Part shown: positions 62,879-64,000 of the stretch, piece by piece
How the letters are laid out: the number at the start of each line of letters is the position of its first letter
Position numbering within the stretch: the stretch's first letter is position 1
NCBI GenBank assembly: GCA_045863195.1
Contig: BTUI01000005.1
Span: 164,526 to 228,525, forward strand
Source: W-Chloroflexi-9 sp045863195
GTDB lineage: Bacteria > Chloroflexota > Dehalococcoidia > UBA2979
DNA: 64,000 nt
Direction of reading: 5' to 3'
Position numbers and translations under genes: made by a program
Notes under the pieces: generated by a model
The model's input: only the letters and a program-made list of their open reading frames with translations
Databases searched by the model: none
What the model was told of the DNA's origin: nothing

Positions 62879-63666
62879 TGGTTCGCCTCGTAGACCAGGC
62901 GGAGACCCGTCAGGTTCAGGTCCGCCTCGATCACGTCGAAGCAGCCGGCCTCCTCCGCGATCATGTTCACGTAGCCACCGGTGCCGATCACGAGGGCCTC
63001 CTCGCCGATCTCGGCCTTGAAGCGCCGCACCATGCCCCGGACCATCTCCACGTAGCCGAAGAAGATCCCGGACTGCATCGAGTTCACGGTGTTGCGCCCG
63101 ATCGGGCTGCCGGGGCGCTCGATGGAGACGCGATGCAGCATCGCCGCGCGGTTGAACAGCGCCTGCGACGCCAGGCCGATGCCCGGCGCGATCGCCCCGC
63201 CCAGGTAGTCGCCGTCCCGCGACACCGCGTCGAACACGCAGGCGGTGCCGAGGTCCACGATGATCATCGGCGGGTCGTAGACATCGAGCGCCGCGACGGC
63301 GTGGAGGATGCGGTCCGGGCCCACCTCGCGCGGGTTGTCGTACAGGACGCGCACGCCCGTGCGCACGCCGGGCCCGACGACGAGCGCCTCCACGCCGAAG
63401 TGCGTGCGACAGACGTGCTGGAACGTCGCGACGAGCGGCGGCACGGTGCTGGAGAGCACGGCGGCGTGGATGCGCGAGCGGTCGATCCCCTTCGTGCCGA
63501 GCAGGCCCAGCACGAGCATGGCGTACTCGTCAGGAAAGTTCTCCTGGTCGGTCGCGATGCGGAAGGTGGCAAGTAGGTCTTCGCCATCGAACAGGCCGAT
63601 GGCCACACTGGTGTTGCCGATGTCGATCGCGAGGAGGAGCGGGGTGGATTCGGAACCGTCAGGCAT
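62875..63666 (-). CDS. coaX: Type III pantothenate kinase CoaX
   Basis: The 263-residue ASKHA-fold kinase phosphorylates pantothenate, the first step of CoA synthesis. Motifs: A-I-D-I-G-N-T-S-V-A-I-G-L-F (phosphate 1) near residue 13, D-L-G-T-A-C-V-F-D-A (phosphate 2) near 144, and G-G-A-I-A-P-G-I-G. It is directly coupled to coaBC (ATGA), a two-gene CoA operon. Confidence 0.95.
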   Translation of the reverse strand: MPDGSESTPLLLAIDIGNTSVAIGLFDGEDLLATFRIATDQENFPDEYAMLVLGLLGTKGIDRSRIHAAVLSSTVPPLVATFQHVCRTHFGVEALVVGPGVRTGVRVLYDNPREVGPDRILHAVAALDVYDPPMIIVDLGTACVFDAVSRDGDYLGGAIAPGIGLASQALFNRAAMLHRVSIERPGSPIGRNTVNSMQSGIFFGYVEMVRGMVRRFKAEIGEEALVIGTGGYVNMIAEEAGCFDVIEADLNLTGLRLVYEANQ

Positions 63667-64000
63667 ATGGGACGTCTCCCGGAGGATGCGCTGCCGAGGA
63701 GTCCGGTCAGCGCTCAGTCGAGCCCAGGGAGCCGCAGTATACGCGGGTGCGGGTCGCGCTGATGCGGCGATACGTCAATGTCGTGAAGTCCCGGTGAATT
63801 CGTGCTTCCAGTCAACGTAAGTGCCTTGATCGGCCTGATCAGCCGGTGCTAGAGTCACCCACGTTCGGTTGCGGGCCTTCTGGTTGCGGCAAGTCACAGG
63901 CCCCACGGACGCGGAGAACGAAGAACGTTTCGGTAGCCCTTGCACCCCCGCTTCTACCAGCGGTTGTCCCAGAGTCGATACGGCTGAGGATGGCCGGGGC
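63667..64000 (+). promoter_or_regulatory. Non-coding window end with a promoter-like site
   Basis: No gene is visible in these 334 nt. TTGATC (63826-63831) and TAGAGT (63850-63855), 18 nt apart, form a plausible promoter pointing right, so the following sequence is probably the leader of a gene outside the window. I did not recognise a known riboswitch in it. Confidence 0.4.

Noticed and set aside
63840..64000. Possible riboswitch in the right-hand leader
   Set aside because: I could not match its blocks to any class; only a promoter-like site is reported.

Overview
High-GC bacterial chromosome window with dense, mostly core-metabolic genes, many 1-4 nt start/stop overlaps and short intergenic gaps. 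The gene set and order (CIRCE-hrcA-grpE-dnaK-dnaJ-prmA, MoxR/DUF58/transglutaminase clusters, a tungsten aldehyde:ferredoxin oxidoreductase, lipoproteins with a W-P-N-A-C-L-G motif, CoaBC with a Cys-less flavodecarboxylase loop) best fit a Chloroflexota bacterium, possibly Dehalococcoidia/Tepidiformia-like. That placement is inference from gene content. No tRNA, rRNA, CRISPR array, transposase or phage gene was seen.

Layout. 1-831 (-): truncated Fic-domain protein behind a perfect inverted repeat. 1065-5002 (-): purA, a 4-TM protein, mug, a zinc-ribbon membrane protein and a double-cupredoxin lipoprotein. 5119-5811 (+): lipoprotein. 5815-9772 (-): M16 peptidase, APH-fold kinase, alpha/beta hydrolase, HpcH/CitE-like lyase. 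9894-13037 (+): aldehyde:ferredoxin oxidoreductase and an acyl-CoA dehydrogenase-fold protein; 13091-14921 (-): enoyl-CoA hydratase and a membrane-sensor/LuxR fusion. 15117-21066 (+): pyrG, DUF2269-like protein, fsa, rho, and a LysM-M23 peptidase behind a candidate c-di-AMP riboswitch. 21142-24830 (-): degenerate MBL-fold protein, then sigma factor, fabH and an active-site-less FabF homologue in a translationally coupled operon. 24959-31550 (+): heat-shock operon with CIRCE, carrying a tyrosine-phosphatase-like gene between dnaK and dnaJ. 31570-43054: M23 peptidase (-), then two convergent MoxR clusters, MoxR-DUF58-transglutaminase-like (+) and MoxR-DUF58-BatD-BatA-BatB/C (-), whose coding ends overlap by 39 bp. 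43131-49137 (-): dnaE, lysC, thrB. 49350-51245 (+): ArsR regulator with SRPBCC proteins. 51429-52604 (+): thiolase. 52696-57164 (-): rpsO, pnp, nucleotidyltransferase, dapB. 57329-63666: degV (+), PAP2 (-), pepA-VOC-HAD (+), coaX-coaBC (-). 63667-64000 holds only a promoter-like site pointing out of the window.

The most unusual material is a set of enzyme-fold proteins that have lost catalytic residues: a ketosynthase without nucleophile Cys and one His, a transglutaminase without any of its Cys/His/Asp triad, and an MBL-fold protein without most metal ligands. Next come ribosomal protein S15 reading on through two hairpins for about 67 codons, and a PNPase with an RGG-rich tail of about 105 residues. 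The sigma-fabH-pseudo-KS operon is the best candidate for an undescribed functional unit.
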